DNA from: Incurvaria masculella
Lineage: Eukaryota; Arthropoda; Insecta; Lepidoptera; Incurvariidae
NCBI GenBank assembly: GCA_946894095.1
Contig: OX335657.1
Coordinates: forward strand, 930,001 to 994,000
Reading direction: 5' to 3'
Length of the DNA: 64,000 nucleotides
The notes beneath the pieces are model-generated. The model saw nothing but the letters and a program-made list of their open reading frames with translations. It was not told the origin of the DNA and searched no databases. Shown here piece after piece: positions 23,184 to 33,743 of this stretch; position 1 is the stretch's first letter, and each line of letters starts with the position of its first letter. The translations under genes and the position numbers were made by a program.

Positions 23184-23456
23184 GTCACCTGAATTGGCGT
23201 TTACGGCAAACCGATCGACTAGCGTTTTCAAATTTATGGAGAAATTGAAGAGCGCGCGTTTGCGAGTCCGAGTTTGATTTGACAGCTTACTCAACGTTGC
23301 CGTGAATACGTCGACGTTGCCGTTTACGCCGACTCCGCGTTTTCATACAAATCGGAAGTCCGAGTTTGACTTTGACAGCTTGAAGAAGTAAAACCACAGA
23401 ATATCTAGTAAAAACTTGTATGGAGTTCGACGTTTTTGCGGAACTCTTCTTCAACA
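23184..23456 (+). mobile_element. MITE family B, copy 2, right end lost
   Basis: Left end TCACCTGAATTGGCG starts at 23184. The interior matches copy 1 through GACGTTTTTGCGGAACTTC-like sequence, then diverges at about 23456 with no terminal inverted repeat. It begins 46 bp inside the intron. Confidence 0.8.
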
Positions 23457-23632
23457 ATTCTTCAAGCTGTATTACACAACTACGATTATGTGATGAGGAA
23501 ATTAGGTGCCATGCCTGCACCAACCAATATCTGTCATGGCTGCTCCTCTAGCACAAGCCTAGCTCAGTTGAAGACAAGCTGCATCTATGTACTAGTTCTA
23601 ACTTTATTTTTGCAATACATTTATTTGATTTG

Positions 23633-23712
23633 ATTTTTTATTTATTTATTTTATTTATCTGTTATTATTATATCTATATATTATATATATTATTATATCT
23701 ATATATTATATC
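23633..23712. repeat. AT-rich simple repeats
   Basis: A (TTTA)n-like stretch is followed by alternating TATATCTATATATTA units. It may be the tail of an unrecognised retroelement. Confidence 0.7.
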
Positions 23713-23747
23713 TGTTGCCTGAAAAAAGTACATATAGCAGGTGCTAT

Positions 23748-24002
23748 GAAAAAAAAACCTTCGTACAAGGTTTAACACAATAAAGTCATGTTTCTTGTAT
23801 GGAAGCAGGAGGTAATATAATTTTAATTTTCACTATTTGTTGTTATAGCGGCAATAGAAATACATACTCTGTGAAAAAATAAATTCTATACCTATTACGG
23901 TTCATGAGATACAGCCCTGTGACGGACGGACGGACGGACAGCGGAGGCTTAGTAATATAAATAGGGTCCCGTTGGCACCCTTTGGGTACGGAACCCTAAA
24001 AA
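23748..24002 (-). repeat. Family A repeat, copy 4, left part eroded
   Basis: CATGAGATACAGCCCTGTGA, a short (CGGA)n core, GCGGAGGCTTAGTAATA and TTTGGGTACGGAACCCTAAA mark the inverted copy. The GGCCAAGTGCGAG end is missing. Confidence 0.85.
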
Positions 24003-24059
24003 GTATTCATACGTTTTTTCATTGCATAAAAGCTGCATAACGCCGTTCCTCCGTCCCCT

Positions 24060-24346
24060 TTCTACCTTCGGTCAACGCGGAACAGGGAGGAAATGCACGA
24101 ATTTACGGTTGACATTCAAAAAATAAGAACCCACCGATCATCTAGATCCTTTATGTATAGGGTCGGCAAACAATGGAATGAACTCCCTTCCGTGGTATAT
24201 TTCCCCCAAATTACGACCTGGGGTCCTTCAAACGTGTTGTGAAGAAGCACCTGGCCGACCGTCATGGCTTTCGCAGCCCCCCCTGAATGTTGGATCCCAT
24301 GGGCATCGTCGGGCACCTTTGGGTCCTGGCATATGACGCTTAACAT
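24060..24346 (+). pseudogene. LINE C-terminal and 3'-end fragment, frameshifted
   Basis: The + strand encodes SSRSFMYRVGKQWNELPSVV, the typical tail of CR1/Jockey-type LINE proteins (F..R....WN.LP). A frame change then gives LGSFKRVVKKHLADRHGF. It ends near the A-run at 24346. A second copy of its end is at 9690-9900. Confidence 0.7.
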
Positions 24347-25045
24347 AAAAAAAAACCATGTACTCGAAACGCACTCATCGAAACTTTAAAAATATCGAAC
24401 TGCTATAGACATCGATGCTGCAGACATCAGACTAATGCGAATATAATTACATATTACATTATTATGTATATAAATTACCTATTTAGTTCCTAGTTCGAAA
24501 TTCTCGCGCAAACGAACCTACAATAAGTCCAAGATATCGTTGCACACCCTCAACCCAGGGACTGCTCGCTTGCGTGCGCAAGGAATCGGCGCTGTGCGTG
24601 TCCAAATAACCTGCATCCAGTAGCTATATCCAGCATCCAGCCCACGTATTATGATCTCGTTCCGATGAAACTTGTGAAATATGGCAACTTAACACCAGTG
24701 CTATTCCTCTCCCGCACCCACTCTGCGGTAACCGCCTATCTCTGTCCCTCTCTGGCAGGAGGCGTATTAATTGCGTACGCGAGTCACGTTGTGTTACCGA
24801 TCTGACTATGAATACTGCAATATTTTGCACATCCACTTTACTCTGTAATGGCTTGAGCCATTCAACTAAGGTCGTTTTGGAAAAATGTGAAAACACTCGC
24901 CATAATCCTGTAAAACCTGTGTTCAGGATTGCGTAGATGCTTATGTCATGACGCAAAAACAACCTGTGTTTGAACACTCTGTACTTCTGGCTTGTAAAAA
25001 ATCAATATTAGTGTATTTCTTTGTATACTAAAAGGGACGCATCAT
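24347..25045. other. No gene recognised
   Basis: Unassigned intron DNA. The - frame at 24624-24977 shows no recognisable domain. Confidence 0.4.
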
Positions 25046-25219
25046 AAAGTCCAAAAAGCACATGGTCCAAAACCCATACCGTCCAAAATACTTATGATTA
25101 CGGATATTTTTAATTGGGTTAGGTTAGGTTAGGTTAGATCATATGCATTTTATAATACACACGAAAAATACATACTTTTGGACGTTCTAGGCTTTGGACC
25201 TTATGCTTTTTGGAATTTT
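25046..25219. mobile_element. Small MITE with a (TTAGG)n loop
   Basis: Inverted arms of about 50 bp: AAAGTCCAAAAAGCA, ATGGTCCAAAACCC and CGTCCAAAATACTTATG at the left, each with an inverse at 25160-25219. The loop contains about four head-to-tail GGTTA units (25115-25136), the insect telomere motif. Confidence 0.75.
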
Positions 25220-25939
25220 GGCGGCTACTCTACTACTCTACTAAATACATTTTAATATGTTACAAAGTAATATAAAAATCCTGCATTAATGTTTATTGTT
25301 TACCCATTCAACGATATTGCCACGACCACGGAAGACACGAATGACACAATATTTTTCTGTAAAGTTAATCTTGAAACACACATTCGCCGATGATTTACAG
25401 TCACCTGTGACTTACCGGTGCATACTTACACTTTGTTACTCATGGACTTACATCTACTCGCTTAAAACCTTCTCACACGAGTCATTACAATTTGATGACA
25501 TATGTATAATGACAGCGTTGACATTTACTTAATCTGTGGTCGACGTCATCCGAAAGATAAATAAAGTGATTCCACTTATATGTATAGTGAGCACGTTTGA
25601 ATTCCATGAGTACAGGGGTTGGACTCCCGACCAACCCTGGGGCTACAAATGACATTTGAGAGCTGCCTCAGTTACTGAGGGTGCTACACTCGATTCCTGG
25701 CTTGACTATGTAAAATGGGAGCCACATTAGAAACCACACAGAATATAAAAATGTACCGCTGCCATTTCACAGAAAAAAACTGCGTGAGTTAAAAGCCAAA
25801 GTCTAAACATTCGTAATTTCAGGGTAGGGAAGTTTCGTAGCGACCCCATTGTGAGGGTCCGTAAAATAACGAGCGTGTTATCTTAGGACCGTTTGTTTGC
25901 CAGAGTTCGTTGCTGCAACTGTCACGGGCAATCTCGACG
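25220..25939. other. No gene recognised
   Basis: Unassigned intron DNA; nothing recognised. Confidence 0.4.
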
Positions 25940-26413
25940 TAGGCCCGGCTGCAGAAAGAGACATCAACGTTAAAATTATATAACTCTTATGATTAAACAC
26001 GTCACTTTAATTCACGTCACGTCAAGCTTAATTGACGCCATGCGCTTTACAAAATGGCGGTTGTACACATCCTTAGGCCTGGTTACAGATTGTTTCACTC
26101 GTAAAAGCGAAAGCGAGAAATTCTCGTGTTCGCTTCTGTCATACTCTATATAGAAAAAAATATGCCAACATTTTTTCTACAGAGATTTTGACAGAAGCGA
26201 ACACGAGAACTTCTTTCGCTTTCCTGAGTAGATATGCAGGTGTCATGATACCAGCCGATATACCCGAATGAACTCGGTGCTGTGCCAGGGTCTCTTCTTC
26301 AAACTGAAATGCCGTTAACGTGATAAACGTTCGCCTTACACGGTACACGAGCGACTTATTTAATAACACTGGCGTAATTTTAATTTTTGTGCCGATTTTT
26401 GCAGCAGGGCCTA
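25940..26413. mobile_element. MITE with a nested foldback
   Basis: Outer ends TAGGCCCGGCTGCAGAAA and TTTTTGCAGCAGGGCCTA are inverted, and each is followed inward by an AATTTTAA-like stretch. Inside, arms of about 45 bp (AAAGCGAAAGCGAGAA, TTCTCGTGTTCGCTTCTGTC and inverses) form a second hairpin at 26106-26225. Confidence 0.65.
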
Positions 26414-26555
26414 AGTATTATACATACATGTATATTATGACCTAACGCCGTTTTCCGGCTTCTTTTGAAGGCATACATATCATACACATACGGCATACGT
26501 TTGATTAAAATAAATCATGCTATGATATTTTTATATATTTAATAGATAAGACATT

Positions 26556-26648
26556 ACCGTTATCCCATCAATTGAGGTTATACTTCAAAATCGGATTGCA
26601 ATGCTTCAATGAAGATATTGTATAGCCTCAATTAAGTAGATAACGGTG
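26556..26648. mobile_element. Small palindromic element related to family D
   Basis: CCGTTATCCCATCAATTGAGG at the left and CCTCAATTAAGTAGATAACGG at the right are inverted. The centre has GGATTGCAATGCTTCAATG, as in family D. Confidence 0.65.
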
Positions 26649-26696
26649 ATACTCCAGGAACTTTAGCCTTAAATCAGCACTTAGAAAAACATTAAA

Positions 26697-27502
26697 TCCG
26701 AAATGCAATTTTTTTTCTCATAAACGTAGTATTTCATGTGGACATGTGTACATTAAGTTTGCAACATTTTGGGGGGTCCGGAAGATAGAAATAAAATATG
26801 AAATATGTTTAAAAAATTATATCTCCTAAACAAATATTTAGAAATGTTATTTAAAAATGTTATATGTTAGCTAATTTTAGGTGTAATATTACTGTAAATT
26901 TGCAACAGATTCTTATTTACGGAACTGTGTAAATATATTTTTTTTATACTTTTTTCATAATATCTGTAAAACAAATAATGAAAATTCTATTTTTTTTTCT
27001 GAAATTGGAATCTGACCGCAAATTCTATATTCTGTGAAATTTGTTAAATGTTGCAAATATTAGAAGCACATTTTTTTTTTCATTTATAATTTTTACATTC
27101 AAACAAAAGCTAAACAAAAAATTCGAAATACATATAAAATCGTTCGTTGTATAGTTTTTGAAGAATTTAATTTTCTTTTACATATTCTAGAAAGAAATAT
27201 AGCAATAGCAAGTTACGTTTGCGGCATAGATTTTTTTTAGTAAAAACATTTTTTTAAATACATTTCCGTAATTACAAAATTGTTGCAAATTCACAATTAC
27301 ATTACGCCTTAAAGGACTTAACATATACATTTTTTTAATACCGTTTCTAAATATTTGTTTAGGAGATATATATTTTTTAATACATTTTAATTTTTTTTTC
27401 TATCTTCCGGGCCCCGCTAAATGTTGCAAACTTAATGTAAGCATATGAACATTAAATTATATATTTCTGAGAAAAAAAAATCATTTCGGATTTCATGTGC
27501 TT
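26697..27502. mobile_element. Long-terminal-inverted-repeat (foldback) element, about 806 bp
   Basis: Inverted arms of roughly 230 bp: AAATCCGAAATG, ACATTAAGTTTGCAACATTT, GGAAGATAGAAA and ATATCTCCTAAACAAATATT followed by TAGAAA at the left all recur inverted at the right. The centre is AT-rich without a coding frame. A non-autonomous foldback-type DNA element; superfamily unknown. Confidence 0.85.
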
Positions 27503-27544
27503 CTCAAACCGTATCTATCCCGGTCTATGATGTCGTATCCAACA

Positions 27545-28150
27545 TATAACATATTACTGACGACAACAGTTAGGTTGATATCTTAATCATTGCAGTCAAA
27601 ATTCCTTAGCTTAGTATTAATACGCGAAATCAGCTCCATCTATTAGCACCTAAAAGAACTGTTGAAGCTGTCAAATAACATACAAAATATTAAGTCGGTT
27701 AAAAACAGAATTATTTTTTAATTTTATTCACTCAACCTACGTAATTAAAATGACTAAATTTTCTCGCTATTATTTTGAAAATTATTTGTTTAAAATTTTG
27801 GTAATCAAATTCATAGAAAAGAAAATATCACAATAACAAAACCTATACCTAATATTTCATTTCAAGACAAAAAAAGCTCTTATTTTACCTTTAAACTTAA
27901 TTGTAACTGCATCATGGAGTACATCTGTCATCTAAAAACTCGTAAATAAAATATGACAGGAATGACAGTTTTGATGAGGTCGCTCATGCGACAACCTACT
28001 ATAAGCTTTGAGTTTGGATTGTGGATATGTCAAAGTTGCAAGTTCGAATAGTGATTCCGAATCAGACAAATATCCAGACCAAAGTTCTAATTCTTTTCAA
28101 AATCTGATTACATTCAATGTCGGTGTCGTTGTATAATCTCAATTAATAAA
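27545..28150. repeat. Repeat matching 11330-11610 in inverse orientation
   Basis: 27545-27650 carries the inverse of 11505-11610 (TTAGGTTGATATC, TCATTGCAGTC, CCTTAGCTTAG, GCGAAATCAGC). 28095-28145 has family-D-like AAAATCTGATTACATTCAATG. The middle is AT-rich and unassigned. Confidence 0.5.
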
Positions 28151-28933
28151 ATCAAGCTATAAAGTCAACTTCATAATAATACGATTTGAACGTTATATTT
28201 TTTCCCAAGCAAGAAACAATGAACTACTCCGAATGGAAGCGATCATTCTATATCATCGCGCAACTCCAATACATAAATGCCATGAATGTTAGCAGCGTTC
28301 CGCTGGCGAGAGAAAATGTCCATGACGTTACATAAATCAATATGGCCGATGTATTACCAGCGAATGCTCGCAGCATGATGGATGGCGCGCTGGCTTGATG
28401 AAGTGCGACAGAGCGCGCGCTGCTATTTATTTCACCTGCCCCTCTGGTAGCGATGGGGGCTTTTCGGATAGTACGAGAACGGTGTGAGGCCTAGGCACTA
28501 TTACTTATTCTGTGGCCTAGGATAGGCGCGTGTCGGCTTACCTCGCGTGGATACTCAAAGAAAAGTAGACTGGTTTTAGTAGTTTATAGTTATGTGCCTT
28601 CCTACATATAACTAGTTGAGGTATCTGGCTTCGCTCGAGTCAGTCTCGTTTTGAACTGATGTCACATGCTGAATAATTGTATGCATAAAAAAATTGCCCA
28701 AATGGCTGGTCCACGACAATGTATCCATCTACCATATTTAAGCAAAATCGGTTCAGCCGATATTGCGTGATTGAATAGGAAATATCCAAATGATCCCGTT
28801 TTTAACGGACTTCAAAAAAAAAGGAGGAGGTTCTCAATTCGTCGGAATCTTTTTTTTTATTTCAGTGAAATGTAAATGAATGAAATCGTGCATTGTAAAA
28901 TGTGGTTTCCGTTTTTTTTTATATTTTTTAAAA
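28151..28933. other. No gene recognised
   Basis: Unassigned. 28805-28840 (GACTTCAAAAAAAAAGGAGG followed by AGGTTCTCAATTCG) recurs inverted near 6023-6055, so it belongs to an interspersed repeat. Confidence 0.4.
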
Positions 28934-29195
28934 GCATGTGCCACCAGAAACTTTCTGCACTGCTACATGGAAATGGAGGAAAAATATCCGAAAACTTTCA
29001 TTGCCATTTCACCCATCTTTTCATTTAGTGCGATAGTACCAATACGGGCTGGCTTAACCCTACCACATTATAGGGGAATGCTCTCAATCATAACTCAATC
29101 GTATCCAGGAACAATAAATAAAGTGGTGCACGAACGCGGTGGGGATTGAACGAGTGACCTCTCGCATAAGAAGCCTGGGCTATGATTCGCGCTCA
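28934..29195 (-). repeat. Diverged tRNA-headed SINE copy
   Basis: Body motifs TGCTACATGGAAATGGA, TTCATTGCCATTTCACCCATC, GCGATAGTACCAATACGGGC and TTAACCCTACCAC are in inverse orientation. They are followed by the head region GGGGATTGAACGAGTGACCTC, which holds a decayed B box. Confidence 0.75.
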
Positions 29196-29416
29196 ATAAG
29201 TGATGAATGAATGACGTAGCAACTTTATAAATCTGAAGTGGTGTAACTGCACGCCGGGACGAACGAGAAGAACTTACCATGACCTAGCAGGTGATGAGCT
29301 GAAACAGTAAAAATCGTGGACCAACGAAAAACCAAGAACCTCTTTAAACGTAAGATGTTCAAAGAATTCAAAGAGGTTATTAGGAAATGAACCTGGCCTG
29401 CGTAACCAAGACAATC

Positions 29417-29712
29417 AAAAGCGGCCAAGTGCGAGTCGGGCTCGCACACGAAGGGTTCCGTACCATCGTACAAGATTTAACATAAAAAAATCAAGTTTTT
29501 TGTATGGTACCAACCTTTCCCTTTTATTATATTTTTATTTTACCTATTTGTTGTTATAGCGGCAAATTAAATATACACTCTGTGAAAATTTCAGCTTCTT
29601 ACCTATTACGGTTCATGAGATACAGCCCTGTGACAGACGGACGGACGAACGGACAGCGGAGTCTTAGTAATAGGGTTCCGTTTTCACCCTTTGGGTACGG
29701 AACTCTAAAAAA
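29417..29712 (-). repeat. Family A repeat, copy 5
   Basis: GCGGCCAAGTGCGAGTCGGG, GGGTTCCGTACCATCG, TGTTGTTATAGCGGCAAA, CATGAGATACAGCCCTGTGA, a (GGAC)n core and TTGGGTACGGAACTCTAAAA. Full length, inverted. Confidence 0.92.
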
Positions 29713-30263
29713 GGTTGCACGAGAATGAGTTGTCAGGAAGAGCTCTCCAAGTAATTTCCGTGGGTCGGGTTTGGGGTGACCACGCTATCTGCGTGTTGCT
29801 GGACAATCCATCATAGCTGTGCCTCCGCCGCGCCCCGCGCCGCCGCGCCGCTCCGCCGCCCCGCCCCGCCGCCGACATCCGGCAATGATTGTTTGAACAC
29901 CCGAGTGGTGTCAGGGGCTGCAGGCTTTACCATAAATGCTATTTGGGCATATAGGCTAACGTTTATATCCGCTTGGTTTTTTGTATACCTATGTAATTAG
30001 ACCCTACTGGGTCCACACATTCAATTCTATAAAACTCCTAGGCTGAGATAAATAGTCGTCACCGAAACTAATGCTAACGCAAAGTAGTACTTTGTGACGT
30101 CACTTTGATTCATTTCATATGGACGAAATCTCAAAGTAATGCCAATTGACGTCACAAAGTACAACTTTCCGTTAGTCTTAGTTTTTGTCACGACTATTTA
30201 TCTCAGCCCTAGACTTGTGGATTTATTATCCAACATGCTTATTTTACATATTTTGCAACCTGA
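29713..30263. other. No gene recognised; GC-rich patch and a small foldback
   Basis: 29816-29880 is a CCGCCGCGCC-type patch sharing CCGACATCCGG with 12140. GCTGAGATAAATAGTCG at about 30042 and CGACTATTTATCTCAGC at about 30192 are inverted ends of a roughly 165-bp foldback whose centre holds paired GTACTTTGTGACGTCA motifs. Confidence 0.55.
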
Positions 30264-30634
30264 TATGGATGTCTAATACCACACAACTACCGTTATGATA
30301 TTAGCCCAATACACTACATTCCCGAAGGAATTAGGTGCCTTGCCAGGACCTTTCCTCTATGAGTACGACTACATAGTACTGAATGGAACACGCGGATAGT
30401 TTTTCATTGCCGCTTCAACCATAGTTTCATTCAATGCATTGGTACCATTCCGGAAGGAAATAGGTGCCTTCCTTTATACATAAGCACGGCTACACATGGA
30501 TGGAAACCCCACTCCCTAGTAGGGTACAGCACAAATTAAATGCGCTTATCTTACTCGCAAGAGAAAGAAAGTGATGCATGGCTGGGCGAGGATTTGAGCC
30601 CAGACCTCTCGCATGAAAGGCAAGTCCTCTAGCC
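30264..30634 (-). repeat. tRNA-headed SINE copy, cut by family A at its 5' end
   Basis: Inverse-orientation body (GGATGTCTAATACCACACAA, TTAGGTGCCTTGCCAGGACC, TTTTTCATTGCCGCTTC) with a partial internal duplication of GGAATTAGGTGCC-like sequence at about 30445. The head contains GGATTTGAGCCC (B-box-like). It is joined directly to a family A piece at about 30634. Confidence 0.8.
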
Positions 30635-30751
30635 TGCCTACCTATTACGGTTCATGAGATACAGCCCTGTGACAGACGGATGGACGGACGGATGGACGGA
30701 CAACGAAGACTTAGTAATAGGTTTCCGTTTGGTACCGTTTGGGTACGTAAC
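30635..30751 (-). repeat. Family A repeat, copy 6, interrupted by a hAT element
   Basis: CTACCTATTACGGTTCATGA, GATACAGCCCTGTGAC, a (GGAC/GGAT)n core and TTTGGGTACGTAAC. The rest of its right end (AACCCTTTAAAA) reappears at 31757-31768, after the inserted element. Confidence 0.85.
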
Positions 30752-30841
30752 CAGCGGCGGGCCGATATTAACGTAACGATTATTAATAACTAGTATTGGA
30801 AAATAACAAGTCGTTCTTGTTATTCATCATCCACAAAACCT

Positions 30842-31262
30842 GTTCCTACAATAACGTCTTAAGTCACAGTATCCCGTGCGCCCCGCGCGCCTCTGCTCGG
30901 CGAAACTCGTTCCTACAATAACGTCTTTGCAATACTATCTCGCGCGCGCTTCTTACTACGAAACCTGTTATTACAATAACATCTTCAGGAACGGGATCGC
31001 GCGAGCGCCGCGCGCCTAGCTTTGCGAAATCCGTTCCTACAGTAACGTCTTTACAATACTATCTCGCGCGCGCCTCTTACTACGAAACCTGTTATTAAAA
31101 TAACGTCTTTAGGAACGGATTCTCGCGCGCACCGCGCGCCTCTGCTCTGCGAAACCCGTTCCTACAATAACGTCTTTACAATACTATCTCGCGGGCGCCT
31201 CTTACTACGAAACCTGTTATTACAAAAACGTCTTCAGGAACGGGATCTCGCGCGCGCGCTTT
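30842..31262. repeat. GC-rich tandem array, about 124-bp dimeric unit
   Basis: GTTCCTACAATAACGTCTT starts units at 30909, 31033 and 31158 (periods 124 and 125), with a partial unit from 30842. Each unit contains a second half beginning GTTATTACAATAACATCTTC, so the repeat is a dimer of about 62-bp monomers. Each half ends in a CG-dense CTCGCGCGCGC-type block. Confidence 0.9.
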
Positions 31263-31475
31263 GTTCTAATGTACGAGTACAGTGCATGACAGGGATGTAT
31301 TTTACAACAATTTTAAACACCAGGTTGATTAAACATCAGGTTTTTTTATTTGAAATTGAAGCTATAAAAAAATGTTATATTAGAATTTAGAAGGTCTGAT
31401 TTTTTCATGTAACTTTTTATTGAGAATATTTTTTTTATAAGATAAATATTTTTTTAATAAATAAAATAAGATAAA

Positions 31476-31610
31476 CTAAACCTCCGCTGTCCATTCGTCC
31501 ATCCATCCGTCCGTTCGTCCGTCCGTCCGTCACAGGGCTGTATCTCATGAACCGTTATAGGTAGGTAGCTAAAACTTTCACAAGGAGTGTGTTTATTTAA
31601 GACCTGAGAA
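31476..31610 (+). repeat. Family A fragment inside the hAT-like element
   Basis: CTAAACCTCCGCTGTCC, a (CCGT)n core, CACAGGGCTGTATCTCATGA and TTTCACAAGGAGTGTGTTTA. Orientation is opposite to the host family A copy. Confidence 0.8.
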
Positions 31611-31759
31611 AATATAGAGACGGCTTGTAGGTATTTCTTTCAGTCTAGTATCAAAACCCGTTATTAATAACGGGTTTTGATACTAGTTCTTACGCAGTAA
31701 CGAATAAGGAATGAGATAGTATTGGAAAGTAACGTTTAGGCCCACCGCTATACGTAACC

Positions 31760-32394
31760 CTTTAAAACCATTTTAATGTGTCATTATGTATGCAAGCGAC
31801 ACACACGCCGCCGCAAAATTACCCAAGTTATCTACAATATCAATCCCTGGGAACCCTTGCACTGACAAATCAAATTACTTACACCGGAAACCGTTTCCAC
31901 TCGCGCTGTGAGTGTCGCGCGCCGGGAGGGTGTGTGGGCGCGTGTGTGTGAGGGTGTGCGTGCGGCGCCGACGGCGGCGGGACCGGAAGTGATCGGATGT
32001 AGGCTCCGGCGGAAACGGGCCGCGTGACGAGCTTACGATAGCCTACAAACGAGTATTGTATGCGATACGGTCGCGACATTTTCTCCGCCGTCATATACGA
32101 ACGATGCCGAGAAACAGCAACACCTTCACTTTTCCAACAAGATCCTTTTATGGAACTGCACGTAGATAATGATTACCACATCATCGTTTATTGTTTACTA
32201 AGGTATCCGGCTCCGAATTATTCCCTGTATGTTATATGAGTTCCCCATACAAACTTTAATCCCTTATTTCACCCCCTTTGAATTAAATTTTCGCCACAAA
32301 AGGTAGCCTATGTCCTTTTCCAAGGTCCCTATATCCTATAGCCTATCTCTATACCAAATTCATCACAATTGGCTCAGCAGTTTAGGCGTGAAAA
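31760..32394. other. No gene recognised; GC-rich patch
   Basis: 31905-31990 is GC-rich with GTGTGTG runs. The - frame there is a composition artefact. The remainder is unassigned. Confidence 0.4.
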
Positions 32395-32790
32395 CACAGA
32401 CAGACAGACAGTCAGCGTGTTTGCGTCCACTCCTGGACAAACGCCTCTCCAACTTTTCTCCAGTTCTCCCGTCCCTCAGCGGTACGGAACCACTGCTTTC
32501 CGCCGACGCACTTGATGTCGTCGTCCCACCTGGCGGGTGGTCTTCCCACACCCCGTTTTCCTGTCCACGGCCGCCAGTGTAGGACACGGTTACTCCTACG
32601 GTCGTCGTCTCTTCGGCTGACGTGACGCGTCCACTGCAACTTGAGCTTAGCCACCCGGTGTCCAATACCGACTACTTTGGTACGTCGGCGGGTTGCCTCG
32701 TTACGCACCATATCCCGTAGCGATATTCCCAGCATGACTCGCTTCATCGCTCGCTGGGCAACTTTTAACCTTTGGACAACGAAGAATGTT
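32395..32790 (-). pseudogene. RTE-type LINE C-terminus and 3' end
   Basis: The - strand encodes QRAMKRVMLGISLRDMVRNE, RRRTKVVGIGHRVAKLKLQW, HVSRRDDDR, VLHWRPW, GKRGVGRPPARWDDDIK and a C-terminus WTQTR with a stop at 32412. This is the characteristic C-terminus of RTE-clade reverse transcriptases. The element ends with (GTCA/GTCT)n-type short repeats at about 32397-32412. Everything upstream of the C-terminal domain is missing, as expected for 5' truncation. Confidence 0.88.
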
Positions 32791-33049
32791 AGAGTCCACG
32801 TTTCACACATTCGCATTTATAATATTAGTATGGATCCTTAATTCATGACAGTATACTGCGGTCGGATTTTTCATATCTTAGCTTAGCCATTTCAACGATT
32901 ACTTGGCAGAGAAATGGCAAGAAAATTTGCTCGAAAATGTTTTCGACGTCATCTCAGTCAAGTTTACAAAAGTGTTTGGCGCAAATGGAGCAAGCTAGGG
33001 ACAGAGGGGATCCGAACCAGGCGTCACCAGGAGCAAGGACATTGACCAT

Positions 33050-33210
33050 AACTGTCAATATATTAGCCCAAACCACCGCATTCTCGAAATAATTAAATTC
33101 CATGTCAGAGCCTTCGCTTTATGAGCCTATCTACTGAACTTTGACTGAACTGGTTGGAAAATACGGACAATTTTTCATTACCGCTTCGCCCTTGTTCCTT
33201 TTCCAATGCA
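33050..33210 (-). repeat. SINE body fragment
   Basis: TATTAGCCCAAACCACCGC, ATGTCAGAGCCTTCGCTTTATGAG and ACGGACAATTTTTCATTACC match the SINE body in inverse orientation. Confidence 0.65.
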
Positions 33211-33358
33211 ATATAATAAATAAAAATATCGTTTCACCGCAACTAGGTCTAGATTCTGTATAATTCAGAATACTAAACGAGTATTTTTTAGCTGAAGTTA
33301 ACTCTATTTATGTCTAAATTTATTTTTATAGTTGAGTCTACTATAACTGTGATGTAGG

Positions 33359-33743
33359 TTTTTTTTTTATGTGACTGGACATGGATGGCTAATACCACAC
33401 CTTTTGTCATGGTATTAGCCCAACACACCATATGGGAACTGGGTGCCATGCCAGGACCTTCCTTATATTGCACGGCTACATTGAAGTGGATGAAAAACAC
33501 GGATCATTTTCATTGCCGCTTTGACCATTGTTCATTCAATGCGATGGTACCAACCCGGGCGGGATTAACCCTACCACCTAGTAAGTAAGGAAGGGGACCT
33601 ACAGTTTAACGTGGAATCCGAACCACGGCCAGCCTCTCTCAACGGCCGAATGGTCACCCATCCAAGACCAGACCGGACCCAGCGTTGCTTAACTTCGGAG
33701 AGCGTACGCCGAAGTGTCGCGCCACTGGGCTTTTGAGGCTGAC
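33359..33743 (-). repeat. 5S-headed SINE, full length
   Basis: Inverse copy with the T-run of its tail at 33359-33368, ATGGATGGCTAATACCACAC, body motifs, and the 5S-like head at 33635-33735. On the - strand that head reads GAAGTTAAGCAACGCTGGGT, then CTTGGATGGGTGACCATTCG. It ends near GCCTCA at about 33743. Confidence 0.9.

Larger units (their letters stand above)
30752..31750. mobile_element. Non-autonomous hAT-like element with an internal satellite
   Basis: Ends CAGCGGCGGGCC and GGCCCACCGCTA are inverted. The octamer TACGTAAC flanks the element directly (30744-30751 and 31751-31758). An 8-bp duplication and (C/T)AG-type ends are diagnostic of the hAT superfamily. Inside are a GC-rich tandem array (30842-31262), a piece of family A (31476-31610) and a perfect hairpin (31645-31686). 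No transposase frame. It is inserted in family A copy 6. Confidence 0.85.

Noticed and set aside
30842..31262. CRISPR-like array of direct repeats
   Set aside because: Units are about 124 bp without unique spacers, inside a hAT-like eukaryotic element.
32310..32582. + strand frames at 32310-32841 and - strand frames at 47102-47678
   Set aside because: Antisense readings of the RTE LINE C-termini.
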